Assembly (NCBI GenBank): GCA_030731635.1
Contig: JANQTR010000113.1
Span: 1-16,484 of the forward strand
Reading direction: 5' to 3'
DNA length: 16,484 bases
DNA from: Erythrobacter sp.
GTDB lineage: Bacteria > Pseudomonadota > Alphaproteobacteria > Sphingomonadales > Sphingomonadaceae
This document shows positions 7,850 through 14,896 of this stretch, in pieces (position 1 is the stretch's first letter; each line of letters begins with the position of its first letter). The notes below the pieces were generated by a model. The model saw only the letters and a program-made list of their open reading frames with translations, did not search any database and was not told the origin of the DNA. Made by a program: the position numbers and the translations under genes.

Positions 7850-7864
7850 GTTCCCACTCTGTTC
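7850..7864 (+). promoter_or_regulatory. LexA (SOS) box in front of mmcB
   Basis: GTTC (7850-7853), seven bases (CCACTCT), GTTC (7861-7864): an exact match to the alphaproteobacterial LexA operator GTTC-N7-GTTC. It ends 12 nt before the mmcB ATG. A TTGACT (7842-7847) just upstream could be the -35 element, which would place the operator in the promoter spacer and the transcription start at or very near the ATG. mmcB is a known SOS gene in Caulobacter, which supports the site. Confidence 0.85.
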
Positions 7865-7876
7865 CATTTCAGTGCC

Positions 7877-8380
7877 ATGCTTGGCGAGCCCTCATCACAA
7901 TCTGATTCGCCGCCGCTGACGGGGCTTACTGCGGGCGATGTCGCGCGCGGGATCGGGCGGCTGTTTGCTCGCAACGGCATCTGGTGCTTGTCCGAAGTGC
8001 CGATCCGCAATGGCCGCCGTGCCGATCTGATGGGGATCGATGCCAAAGGGCTGGTGGTGATCGTTGAAATCAAGGTCGCCCGCGCCGATCTGCTCGGCGA
8101 TGCCAAATGGCCCGATTATCTTGATTTCTGCGATCGGTTTTTCTGGGGCCTGCCACCGGGGCTGGATCGCAGCCCGCTGGAAAGTGAGGCCTATCGGCCC
8201 GGAACCTGCGGGGTGATTGTGGCTGATGGTTATGATGCCGAGATTCTGCGCCCCGCAGCGCTCGCCCCGCTGGCGGCAGCGCGGCGCAAGGTTGAGGTGG
8301 AGCGACTGGCGCGGATCGCGATGCGGCGGCACACCGGATTGATCGACCCACTGTGCGCGGCGCTTGATACGCCGGGCTAG
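7877..8380 (+). CDS. mmcB: MmcB family DNA repair protein (PD-(D/E)XK-like)
   Basis: MmcB/DUF1052-family protein; in Caulobacter crescentus the family member is SOS-induced and contributes to mitomycin C resistance. The 167 residues fit the family. A restriction-endonuclease-like core is visible: E40 in SEVPI, D50 in RRADLMGID, and E64-I-K66 in VVIVEIKVARADLL, followed by KWPDYLDFCDRFFWGLP (77-93). This suggests a metal-dependent nuclease active on damaged or cross-linked DNA, but activity is inferred from the fold pattern. The ATG at 7877 lies 12 nt after the LexA box with no Shine-Dalgarno between, so the transcript may be leaderless. The next gene is 70 bp downstream in the same direction. 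Confidence 0.92.
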   Translation: MLGEPSSQSDSPPLTGLTAGDVARGIGRLFARNGIWCLSEVPIRNGRRADLMGIDAKGLVVIVEIKVARADLLGDAKWPDYLDFCDRFFWGLPPGLDRSPLESEAYRPGTCGVIVADGYDAEILRPAALAPLAAARRKVEVERLARIAMRRHTGLIDPLCAALDTPG

Positions 8381-8450
8381 CTTTGGGGTCTGGCATGCAG
8401 GGTGAGTTTGCCCTGTCTTGCGCCCGCGAATTGCGGCATAGCTGGCGCCG

Positions 8451-9227
8451 ATGCTGCCCCATGACCTGCCCGTTCCATTTGCGCTGCTGATCGTCAGCCT
8501 GGCGGTCACGGTGATTGTCGCGCTGCGGTATCTGCTGGCGAGCGGGCTGTTTGCCCTGGCCACTGCGCGGGTGCGGCCGGGGCTCTATGCCGGGCGGGGT
8601 GAACAGATTGCCCGCGAAGTGCGCTGGTCGCTGCTGTCGGCTGCGATTTACGGCGCGCCTGCGGGGATCGTGTTGTGGGGCTGGAACCACTTTGGCTGGA
8701 CGATGATCTCGGCCGATTTTGCCGCGCTGCCGTGGTGGTATCACCCCCTGTCGGTGCTGATTTACCTGCTCGTGCAGGATACCTGTTTTTACTGGAGCCA
8801 CCGCTGGATGCATCAGCCGCGGCTGTTCCGGATTGCCCACGCCGTCCACCATCAAAGCCGCCCGCCGACCGCCTGGACCGCTATGAGCTTTCACCCGATT
8901 GAGGCGCTGACCGGCGCGATCGTGGTGCCGGTGCTGGTGTTTTTCGTGCCGATCAACGTCGCCATGCTGGGGCTGGTTTTGACGGTGGCGACAGTGATGG
9001 GGGTGACCAATCATATGGGGTGGGAGATGTTTCCGCGCTGGCTCGTTCACTCTGCGTTGGGGAAATGGCTGATAACAGCCAGTCATCACGAGCGGCACCA
9101 CGAGGAATATTTATGCAATTTCGGGCTATATTTCCGCATCTGGGATCGTTTGTGCGGGACCGACAAGGGCCTTTCGCGGCGAATCGTGGCAGAGGCCGGG
9201 CACGCGCGCGGGGCCGCCACATCATGA
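8451..9227 (+). CDS. Sterol desaturase / fatty acid hydroxylase family membrane protein
   Basis: A 258-residue integral membrane di-iron enzyme candidate. The histidine clusters of the superfamily are all present: HRWMH (117-121, HX3H), HAVHH (130-134, HX2HH), and HHERHH (212-217, HX2HH), with an additional histidine in TNHMG (188). Hydrophobic segments at about 8-35, 62-80, 98-114 and 152-187 give the typical membrane layout with the histidines facing the cytoplasm. Family members hydroxylate or desaturate lipids (sterols, fatty acids, carotenoids, sphingolipids) using O2; the substrate here is unknown. The stop overlaps the start of the DUF2141 gene (ATGA at 9224-9227), so the pair is likely one operon. 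Confidence 0.9.
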   Translation: MLPHDLPVPFALLIVSLAVTVIVALRYLLASGLFALATARVRPGLYAGRGEQIAREVRWSLLSAAIYGAPAGIVLWGWNHFGWTMISADFAALPWWYHPLSVLIYLLVQDTCFYWSHRWMHQPRLFRIAHAVHHQSRPPTAWTAMSFHPIEALTGAIVVPVLVFFVPINVAMLGLVLTVATVMGVTNHMGWEMFPRWLVHSALGKWLITASHHERHHEEYLCNFGLYFRIWDRLCGTDKGLSRRIVAEAGHARGAATS

Positions 9228-9655
9228 AGGCGGCGGCGCTGATCGCGCTGGCAGCAATTGTGCCAAGCGCCCCGGCGCTGGCAGGCGATGTGGTGATCAC
9301 TGTCACCGATCTGCGGTCCAGCAAGGGCGTGGTGCGCGCCTGCATGACCACGCGCGCAGATATCTTCCCCAAATGCATCAAGGACCCCACCGCCCATCGC
9401 ACTGTGGTGCCCGCCGGCAAGACGGTGGAGATCCGGTTCACCGGGGTCAAACCGGGCGACTACGCCATCGCGCTGCTGCATGACGAAAACGACAACGGCA
9501 AGGCCGACCGCGCAATGGGTATGGCGCCCAAGGAAGGCTATGGCTTTTCCCGCGACGCCCCGGTCAGACTCGCGCCGCCCAAATTCAGCGACGCGGTCTT
9601 CAAGCTGGGCGAAGGGTTGAGCCGCTTTACCATCAAGATGCGGTATTTCCTGTAG
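9224..9655 (+). CDS. DUF2141 domain-containing secreted protein
   Basis: A 143-residue protein with a clear Sec signal peptide (hydrophobic 2-19, cleavage after ALA at 20), so it is periplasmic or exported. The mature part is a small beta-sandwich-like DUF2141 domain with the family hallmark HDENDNGKAD (86-95) and a GYGFSRDA stretch (105-112). Two cysteines, C40 and C51, could form a disulfide. The Asp/Asn-rich loop may bind a metal ion; this is inference. Start ATG 9224 is inside the upstream stop codon. The family has no established biochemical role. Confidence 0.88.
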   Translation: MKAAALIALAAIVPSAPALAGDVVITVTDLRSSKGVVRACMTTRADIFPKCIKDPTAHRTVVPAGKTVEIRFTGVKPGDYAIALLHDENDNGKADRAMGMAPKEGYGFSRDAPVRLAPPKFSDAVFKLGEGLSRFTIKMRYFL

Positions 9656-9693
9656 GACGCGCCGCGACGAACACCCCCCTTACCAAATCCACC

Positions 9694-9716
9694 TCACGTT
9701 TAACGTGATGTTTACC
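9694..9716. promoter_or_regulatory. Palindrome with overlapping CtrA-like motif upstream of the PAS_5 gene
   Basis: TCACGTT (9694-9700), one T, AACGTGA (9702-9708) is a perfect 7-bp inverted repeat, about 60 nt before the ATG at 9770. Overlapping it is TTAA (9700-9703), seven bases, TTTAC (9711-9715), one mismatch from the CtrA consensus TTAA-N7-TTAAC. Either could be an operator of the downstream gene; both readings are from pattern only. Confidence 0.35.
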
Positions 9717-9769
9717 ACGCCACGCCAGAACGGCCCGGTAAAGGTTCACATAAGGGGCGGAATACAGCC

Positions 9770-11488
9770 ATGGACACTCTGCGCGGCACCTTCGATGCTG
9801 GCGATCCTGCCGATCGGAGCTGGGACGCTACCGAAGAGGAAAATGCTGAACCGGCCAACCGCCGCGATCTGCCGCCCGAAGCTATCGGGCAGGACGAACG
9901 CCGGATGCAGGTGCGCGCCTATAACCATTGGGCCAGCCTGCTAGGCGAACGCATGTTCCCCAACATCGAAGACCTGGAACCGGCGCAATTGCCCGATTTT
10001 GGGCCTTATAGCGTGCTGCTCGACTTTTCGTTCGGGATTGATGATCCGGTGGTGCGCTTTCTGGGCGAAACGCTGGCGACCGAATGCAGCATTGATGGGG
10101 GAACGATCACCCGGCTGGCCGACGTGCCGCCGCGGTCCTTGTTGAGCCGGATCACCGACCATTACATGCAGATCCTGGCCAATCAGGCGCCGATCGGGTT
10201 CGAAGCTGAATTCGTCAACCAACGCGGAGCAGCGATCCTGTATCGCGGTATCCTGCTACCCTATTCAAGCAATGATGAGACCATCGATTTCATCTACGGC
10301 GTGATCAACTGGAAAGAGATGGCCGATCAGCTGACGGCGGATGAACTGCTACTGGAGATCGATCAGGCGCTCGAGCTTGAAGACAGCCAAATCCAGCCGC
10401 TGCGGAGCGCTGAACCCGTGACCGATTGGGCTGATTCTCCGGCGCACGAAGCTGACGAGGTGTCTCAGGAATCCGGTCGTGCTGATTACGATCCCGGCGT
10501 TGACCCAGCCGACTTCGCCCGCGACACCGATAATGATTTCGGGACCGATTTTGTCAATGTCGCGCCGCTGGATGACGCAGGCACCGATGACGCGCTGCAT
10601 CGCGATTTGCCGATGCCCGATTTCGGGAATTACAATCTGGATGACGATGATGAGGAATATGACGAGGATGAAGGCGAGGCTGAGAACCCGGCCTATAACT
10701 TCGCCAGCCTCGCCGATTACATCGAACCGCCGGTGAAAAAGGCGATTGATCCGTCGGAATACGCGCTCGAACCTTTTGCCGAAGACAGCGTTGACGCAGG
10801 CTATGATGCCGAACCAACCGCCAGCCCCGCTGTCGAGGTTGAACCGGAACCCGAAGCGGCAACGTTTGCTGATTTGCCCGATGATGCCGGGCTGTATGAT
10901 TGTCTCGCATCGGCGCGGGAGCTGGCGCGTGATGCCGACAGTTCCGAAGATCGCAGCCGCCAGGCGCTTTATGCCGCGGTAAGCAGGGCTTATGATTTCT
11001 CGCTCGCCGCTGCAGCATCGCCCGAAGATTTTGCCGAATTGATCGCCGAAAGCGGGCTGACAGTGCAGGATCGCGCGCCGATGACGCCGGTGGTCAAACT
11101 GGTGTTCGGGCATGATTACGACAAGACGCGCCTGACCGAATATGCCGCCGTGCTGACCCACGCGCACCGCTTGCAGCTGTGCCGGGGAGCCTTGGCTGGT
11201 TTCCTCGCTGAAACCGAAGGCGGGGTGAAAGCCGTGGTCAAGGCTGAACGCAGCCTTCGGCGCGAGGAACAGGGCAAGCCCGCGATCGACGCGACCGCTG
11301 TGCGCGAAGCCTTGGCCCAGCAACTGCGGGCGTTGGAAGCGATTTCGCTGGAAGAGCTCGACGGTGCTGGCCCCGAATTCGCGCTGGCGCTGATCCGCCG
11401 CGACGAAATTGGCTGCGCGCAAGTGATCGCCGAAGTGCCCGAAGACATCGCCCTGATCGAACGCGCAGCGCGCAAATTCTTCGGTTAA
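9770..11488 (+). CDS. PAS_5-type protein with acidic linker and unknown C-terminal domain
   Basis: A 572-residue cytoplasmic protein. Residues about 48-182 resemble the PAS_5 family of alphaproteobacteria: W54, FPNIEDLEPAQLPDF (63-77), a LLDFSFG strand, and ITDHYMQIL (128-136) leading to strands ending IYGVINWK (175-182). Residues about 205-370 are low-complexity and strongly acidic (for example DDDDEEYDEDEGEAE, 291-305), probably disordered. Residues about 375-572 are helical and look well folded, with VVKLVFGHDYDKTRLTEYA (441-459) and a GGVKAVVKAERSLRRE stretch (484-499); I do not recognise this domain. No kinase, GGDEF or DNA-binding motif is obvious. The start follows an AGGGGCGG Shine-Dalgarno-like stretch. 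Surrounding genes give no clear functional hint; sensing or regulation is a guess. Confidence 0.8.
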   Translation: MDTLRGTFDAGDPADRSWDATEEENAEPANRRDLPPEAIGQDERRMQVRAYNHWASLLGERMFPNIEDLEPAQLPDFGPYSVLLDFSFGIDDPVVRFLGETLATECSIDGGTITRLADVPPRSLLSRITDHYMQILANQAPIGFEAEFVNQRGAAILYRGILLPYSSNDETIDFIYGVINWKEMADQLTADELLLEIDQALELEDSQIQPLRSAEPVTDWADSPAHEADEVSQESGRADYDPGVDPADFARDTDNDFGTDFVNVAPLDDAGTDDALHRDLPMPDFGNYNLDDDDEEYDEDEGEAENPAYNFASLADYIEPPVKKAIDPSEYALEPFAEDSVDAGYDAEPTASPAVEVEPEPEAATFADLPDDAGLYDCLASARELARDADSSEDRSRQALYAAVSRAYDFSLAAAASPEDFAELIAESGLTVQDRAPMTPVVKLVFGHDYDKTRLTEYAAVLTHAHRLQLCRGALAGFLAETEGGVKAVVKAERSLRREEQGKPAIDATAVREALAQQLRALEAISLEELDGAGPEFALALIRRDEIGCAQVIAEVPEDIALIERAARKFFG

Positions 11489-11663
11489 GATTCAGATGGC
11501 CCGCCCTGCCTCCCCGCCGCTGTAGGCGGCCGGGCGGCGTGGCCGGGCGATGAGGCTGGGCGCTGAGGGTGCGCGCTGAGGGTGGTCTGCGTGCCGCACA
11601 AGCACAGCCGCCAACACCAAAACCCTTCAGTTTGAGTTCAGACGGAATCGCGGTAGGGTTGCG
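11489..11663. other. 175-bp intergenic region with short direct repeat and weak hairpin
   Basis: GCGCTGAGGGT occurs twice, 13 bp apart (11560-11570 and 11573-11583). A short GC-rich hairpin, GCCGC (11516-11520), loop TGTAG, GCGGC (11526-11530), follows the previous stop by about 30 nt; it has no T-run and is at best a weak terminator. The promoter of the M48 gene should lie in about 11610-11660, where TTGAGT (11632-11637) is a possible -35 without a matching -10. Confidence 0.4.
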
Positions 11664-13034
11664 ATGATGTTCGCGCGCCCTTCTTTGTTCGCCTCTGGTC
11701 TGGCGCTGCTGGCCAGCACTCTGATGGCGGCCCAGCCGTTGGCTGCGCAGTCGGTGCTGCGCGATGCCGAGACCGAATTGCTACTGACCGACATGGCCGC
11801 GCCGCTGGTCGAGGCAAGCGAGCTTGAGGTTGGCAATGTCGAATTGGTGCTGATCAATGATGGTTCGATCAATGCCTTCGTTGCCGGCGGACAGGCGATC
11901 TATGTTCATTCCGGGCTGATCAACGAAGCGGGATCGGCCAATGAAGTGCAAGGCGTGCTGGCGCACGAACTTGGGCACATCACCGCTGGACATGCGGTGC
12001 GCTTTAACGAGCGGACCAAGGCCGCCACCAATATCTCGATCCTGTCGCTGTTGCTGGGCGTTGGCGCGGCACTGGCGGGAGCGGGGGAAGCGGCGCTGGG
12101 TGTCATCGCGGCAGGACAACAGGCCGCAGTCGGCAGTTTTCTGTCGTTCAACCGCGACCAGGAGGCATCTACCGATCTTGCTGGGGCGCGATATCTTTCG
12201 GGCGCGGGGATTTCCGGCGCGGGGATGATCAAGTTCTTCGAACGGCTGCGCAACAACGAAATTCGCGCCGGATACAGCCAGGCCGACGAAGCCGCCTATG
12301 CCCGCACGCACCCCTTGTCTGGCGACCGCATTCAGGTGCTGCGCGGGCTGCTGGAAGAAGACCCGGCGTGGGATGCACCGCCTGATCCGGCATTGCAGGA
12401 ACGCTTTTTGCGGGTGCGCGCCAAGCTGTATGGCTATCTGGCCGAACCACGGCGCACGCTGGCATTTTTCCCACCGAGCGACACCAGCATCCCGGCCCGC
12501 TATGCTCGCGCCTATGCCTATCACAAGGACGCTCAGATCGATCTGGCACTGGGCGAAGCCGATGCCTTGCTGGCGGCGGAGCCTGACAATCCGTTCTTCC
12601 TTGAACTCAAAGGTCAGGTCCTGCTCGAATCCGGGCGGCCAATGGAAGCGCTGCCCCCGTTGCGGCGCGCGACCGAGTTGACCCGTTCGAACCCGCTGAT
12701 CGCCGGAATCCTGGGCCATGCGCTGATCGCGACCGAAGACAAAGCCAATTTTGCCGAAGCGGAAATCGTGCTTCGGTCTTCGGTTCAGAAGGATCGGTTC
12801 AATCCGTTTGCATGGTATCAGCTGGGCGTGGTCTATGCTGCGCGGGGCGATATTCCGCGCGCGCGACTGGCGAGCGCTGAACAGCTTGTGATGAACCGCC
12901 GCTACCCCGAAGCCCTGCAGAACGCGCAAGCCGCCGAAGCTTACCTGCCCTATGGCTCGCCCGACTGGATCCGCGCACAGGATATTACCTTGCAAGCGCG
13001 CGCGGAACTGGAACGCGTGCGCGACCGGCGCTAG
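11664..13034 (+). CDS. M48 family metalloprotease with TPR-like C-terminus (BepA/YfgC-like)
   Basis: A 456-residue exported zinc protease resembling the BepA (YfgC) type, which degrades or helps assemble outer-membrane proteins such as LptD and BamA in enterobacteria. Signal peptide: hydrophobic 8-24, cleavage probably after LAA near 28. Zinc motif HELGH (101-105); the third ligand is E168 in EASTD (168-172). THPLSGDRI (215-223) matches the family's motif before the C-terminal part. Residues about 265-450 form repeated helical pairs like TPRs (for example the helix around AEADAL and the segment PFAWYQLGVVYAARGD). Unlike enterobacterial BepA it contains no cysteine. ATG 11664 and ATG 11667 are both possible starts. 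It lies 37 bp before the DsbA-family gene. Confidence 0.9.
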   Translation: MMFARPSLFASGLALLASTLMAAQPLAAQSVLRDAETELLLTDMAAPLVEASELEVGNVELVLINDGSINAFVAGGQAIYVHSGLINEAGSANEVQGVLAHELGHITAGHAVRFNERTKAATNISILSLLLGVGAALAGAGEAALGVIAAGQQAAVGSFLSFNRDQEASTDLAGARYLSGAGISGAGMIKFFERLRNNEIRAGYSQADEAAYARTHPLSGDRIQVLRGLLEEDPAWDAPPDPALQERFLRVRAKLYGYLAEPRRTLAFFPPSDTSIPARYARAYAYHKDAQIDLALGEADALLAAEPDNPFFLELKGQVLLESGRPMEALPPLRRATELTRSNPLIAGILGHALIATEDKANFAEAEIVLRSSVQKDRFNPFAWYQLGVVYAARGDIPRARLASAEQLVMNRRYPEALQNAQAAEAYLPYGSPDWIRAQDITLQARAELERVRDRR

Positions 13035-13071
13035 GCTCAGCGGCCTCCCAACCGCAGTTTACGGAACCCTG

Positions 13072-13800
13072 ATGGACACCTCCCCACCTCCTGCCCCTAC
13101 CCCTGCGGAACCGCCTTCGGCTCTGCGGCACACTCTGTTGACGGCGCTGTTGGCGCTGGTGTTCGGGTTTTTGGGCGCGGCGACATGGTCTTACGCGGGC
13201 CTTGCTGACAATCGCACGCGTGCATTTCTGATGACCAACCCCGATGTGTTGCCGCAGATGGCGCAGGCCTATCAGGAACAGGAAGCGGGCAAGCGTCTTG
13301 CCGAAATGGGCGACGAAGTGTTCACCGCTTTCCCCGGCGCAGTGATCGGCAACCCCAATGGCAAGCGGGTGCTGGTCGAATTCACCGATTATAACTGCAC
13401 CTTCTGCGAAGCGAGCGTGAAAGATGTGAACCGGCTGGTGGCCGAAGACCCTGACCTCAAGGTCGTGATTCGCGAATGGCCGATCTTCGAAGGCAGCGAT
13501 GTGACAGCGCGCATGGCGCTCGCCGCAGCGATGCAGGGTAAATACGCCGTGTTCCACGAAGCCATGTTCAAGACGGACGATGTCAACGCCGCAGCGCAGA
13601 TCGCTGGGCTCGACATGGCACGGGCTCAGGCCGACGCCGCTTCGCAAGCGGTCTCGACCGAGATTGCCCGCAACCTCGAATATGCGCAGGCGCTTGGCTT
13701 TACAGGCACCCCTGCATGGGTCGCGGGTGATACGCCGATGGGCGGCATGGTCGGCTATGACAAGCTCAAGGCCGAGCTGGCCGGGGACGTCGCCGGCTGA
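13072..13800 (+). CDS. DsbA family thiol oxidoreductase, membrane-anchored
   Basis: A 242-residue protein of the DsbA/Com1-like thioredoxin-fold family. A short Pro-rich N-terminus is followed by one hydrophobic segment (about 20-42), which could be an anchor or an uncleaved signal, with the thioredoxin domain then in the periplasm. The active site is C109-T-F-C112 in VEFTDYNCTFC, and the cis-proline loop is TGTPAWV (211-217, P214). KVVIREWPIFE (130-140) matches the family's conserved strand. Start: the frame is open back to 12952, but that part overlaps the M48 gene; ATG 13072 gives a normal N-terminus. The stop overlaps the start of the next protease gene by one base (TGATG), so they are probably coupled. 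It likely oxidises or isomerises disulfides in exported proteins. Confidence 0.92.
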   Translation: MDTSPPPAPTPAEPPSALRHTLLTALLALVFGFLGAATWSYAGLADNRTRAFLMTNPDVLPQMAQAYQEQEAGKRLAEMGDEVFTAFPGAVIGNPNGKRVLVEFTDYNCTFCEASVKDVNRLVAEDPDLKVVIREWPIFEGSDVTARMALAAAMQGKYAVFHEAMFKTDDVNAAAQIAGLDMARAQADAASQAVSTEIARNLEYAQALGFTGTPAWVAGDTPMGGMVGYDKLKAELAGDVAG

Positions 13801-14810
13801 TGCGCGCGTTGGGTGCGGCGGCAGGGGTGTTGAGTGCTGCGCTGCTGGCGGCACCGCTGACCGCGCAGTCTGCTCCGGCGAAGATCGATTACGCCGCCGA
13901 ACGTGCCAGCATTGGCCGCTATCAGGACTCTGACCAGCGCTTGCAGGATGTGGGTTGGCAATTGGCGCAAGGCAATGCCGCCTTTTGCCGCAAGGTGGTG
14001 CCGTCAATCGGGCTGCAATTGCAGGATATGGCAAGCTACGGCGCCCCCGCCATCGCCCGCGCCGCGCTTGGCCTGAGCCGCGACTTCGCGGTGCAGACAG
14101 CCGCGCGCGGATCACCTGCGGCACTGGCGGGCGGTTTTACCCGCAATCGCGAAATTGCCCGGCTGGGCGGATTGGATCCCAATACGGTGCCAGCGGGCGC
14201 TGCCATGGATTGGCAGCGGCTGGTGACGGCACACGACCATGTCGACACGGTGCTGAGCCGGCAGGGCAGTCTCGCGGTCAGCTTTGCCGATGGCAGCCAG
14301 GCGCAGGCAGAACCGGTGCCGGTTTGCGCCACCCGGTTCGAACTGCTGGGCGCTGGCGATACCGCTGTGGCCGATGGCGCACGTGTAGTGATCGGGATCG
14401 ATTTTCCTGCCTTTGCCTATGATGAACCGGTGTTTGCAGGCGTGGTTGCGCACGAACTGGCGCATAATGTGCTGGGCCATGACGCCTGGCTTGATCGCAA
14501 TGGCCGCACCCGCAAGCATGTGCGCCGGACCGAGCGTGAGGCAGACCGGTTGATGCCGTGGCTGCTCGCCAATGCAGGCTATGATCCGGCCGCCGCGGTC
14601 ACCTTCATGAAGCAATGGGGATCGCGGCATGATGCCGGGCTGCTGATGTGGCGCAAGCATGATGGCTGGGACGAGCGGGCCGAATTTATCGCGGGCGAAG
14701 TGCCGATGATCGCTGACCTTATGGCGCGCGAAGGCCGGGCCGACTGGGCGACGCATTTCCGCCGCGAGATCGACCCTGCCGGAGGGCTTGTGGCCGCGCG
14801 CAAACGATGA
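13800..14810 (+). CDS. Secreted M48-like metalloprotease
   Basis: A 336-residue protein with a signal peptide (hydrophobic 5-19, probable cleavage after TAQS or nearby). A zinc-protease core lies at HELAH (218-222) in VVAHELAHNVLGHDAW, with the probable third ligand E245 in TEREAD (EXXXD form, E245/D249). The preceding 190 residues contain a PDZ-like or otherwise regulatory region that I cannot assign firmly. It has exactly two cysteines, C63 and C176, both predicted periplasmic, so they could form one disulfide made by the adjacent DsbA-family protein. The ATG at 13800 overlaps the DsbA stop by one base. Its target is unknown. The spacing of motifs fits M48 but the overall sequence is divergent from BepA. 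Confidence 0.82.
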   Translation: MRALGAAAGVLSAALLAAPLTAQSAPAKIDYAAERASIGRYQDSDQRLQDVGWQLAQGNAAFCRKVVPSIGLQLQDMASYGAPAIARAALGLSRDFAVQTAARGSPAALAGGFTRNREIARLGGLDPNTVPAGAAMDWQRLVTAHDHVDTVLSRQGSLAVSFADGSQAQAEPVPVCATRFELLGAGDTAVADGARVVIGIDFPAFAYDEPVFAGVVAHELAHNVLGHDAWLDRNGRTRKHVRRTEREADRLMPWLLANAGYDPAAAVTFMKQWGSRHDAGLLMWRKHDGWDERAEFIAGEVPMIADLMAREGRADWATHFRREIDPAGGLVAARKR

Positions 14811-14896
14811 TTGCTGCGCCAGGGCGTGGCAAGCCTGCGCCGGTGAGCGCGAATTGCGGTGCGATGGCCAGCGAAATCGGATAGAGCAGATAATCT

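Noticed and set aside
8070..9101. 343-codon minus-strand open frame across mmcB and the hydroxylase gene
   Set aside because: It spans two well-supported genes on the other strand and reads as low-complexity Arg/Gln/His/Pro sequence.
10349..11422. 357-codon minus-strand open frame opposite the PAS_5 gene
   Set aside because: Ile-rich runs arise from the Asp/Glu codons of the acidic linker read in reverse; there is no ribosome site and no domain.
11781..12995. 404-codon minus-strand open frame opposite the M48 protease gene
   Set aside because: Antisense to a gene with signal peptide and HELGH motif; no domain recognised in the shadow.
12985..14124. 379-codon minus-strand open frame across the DsbA and second protease genes
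   Set aside because: Spans two coupled, motif-bearing plus-strand genes; composition typical of a shadow.
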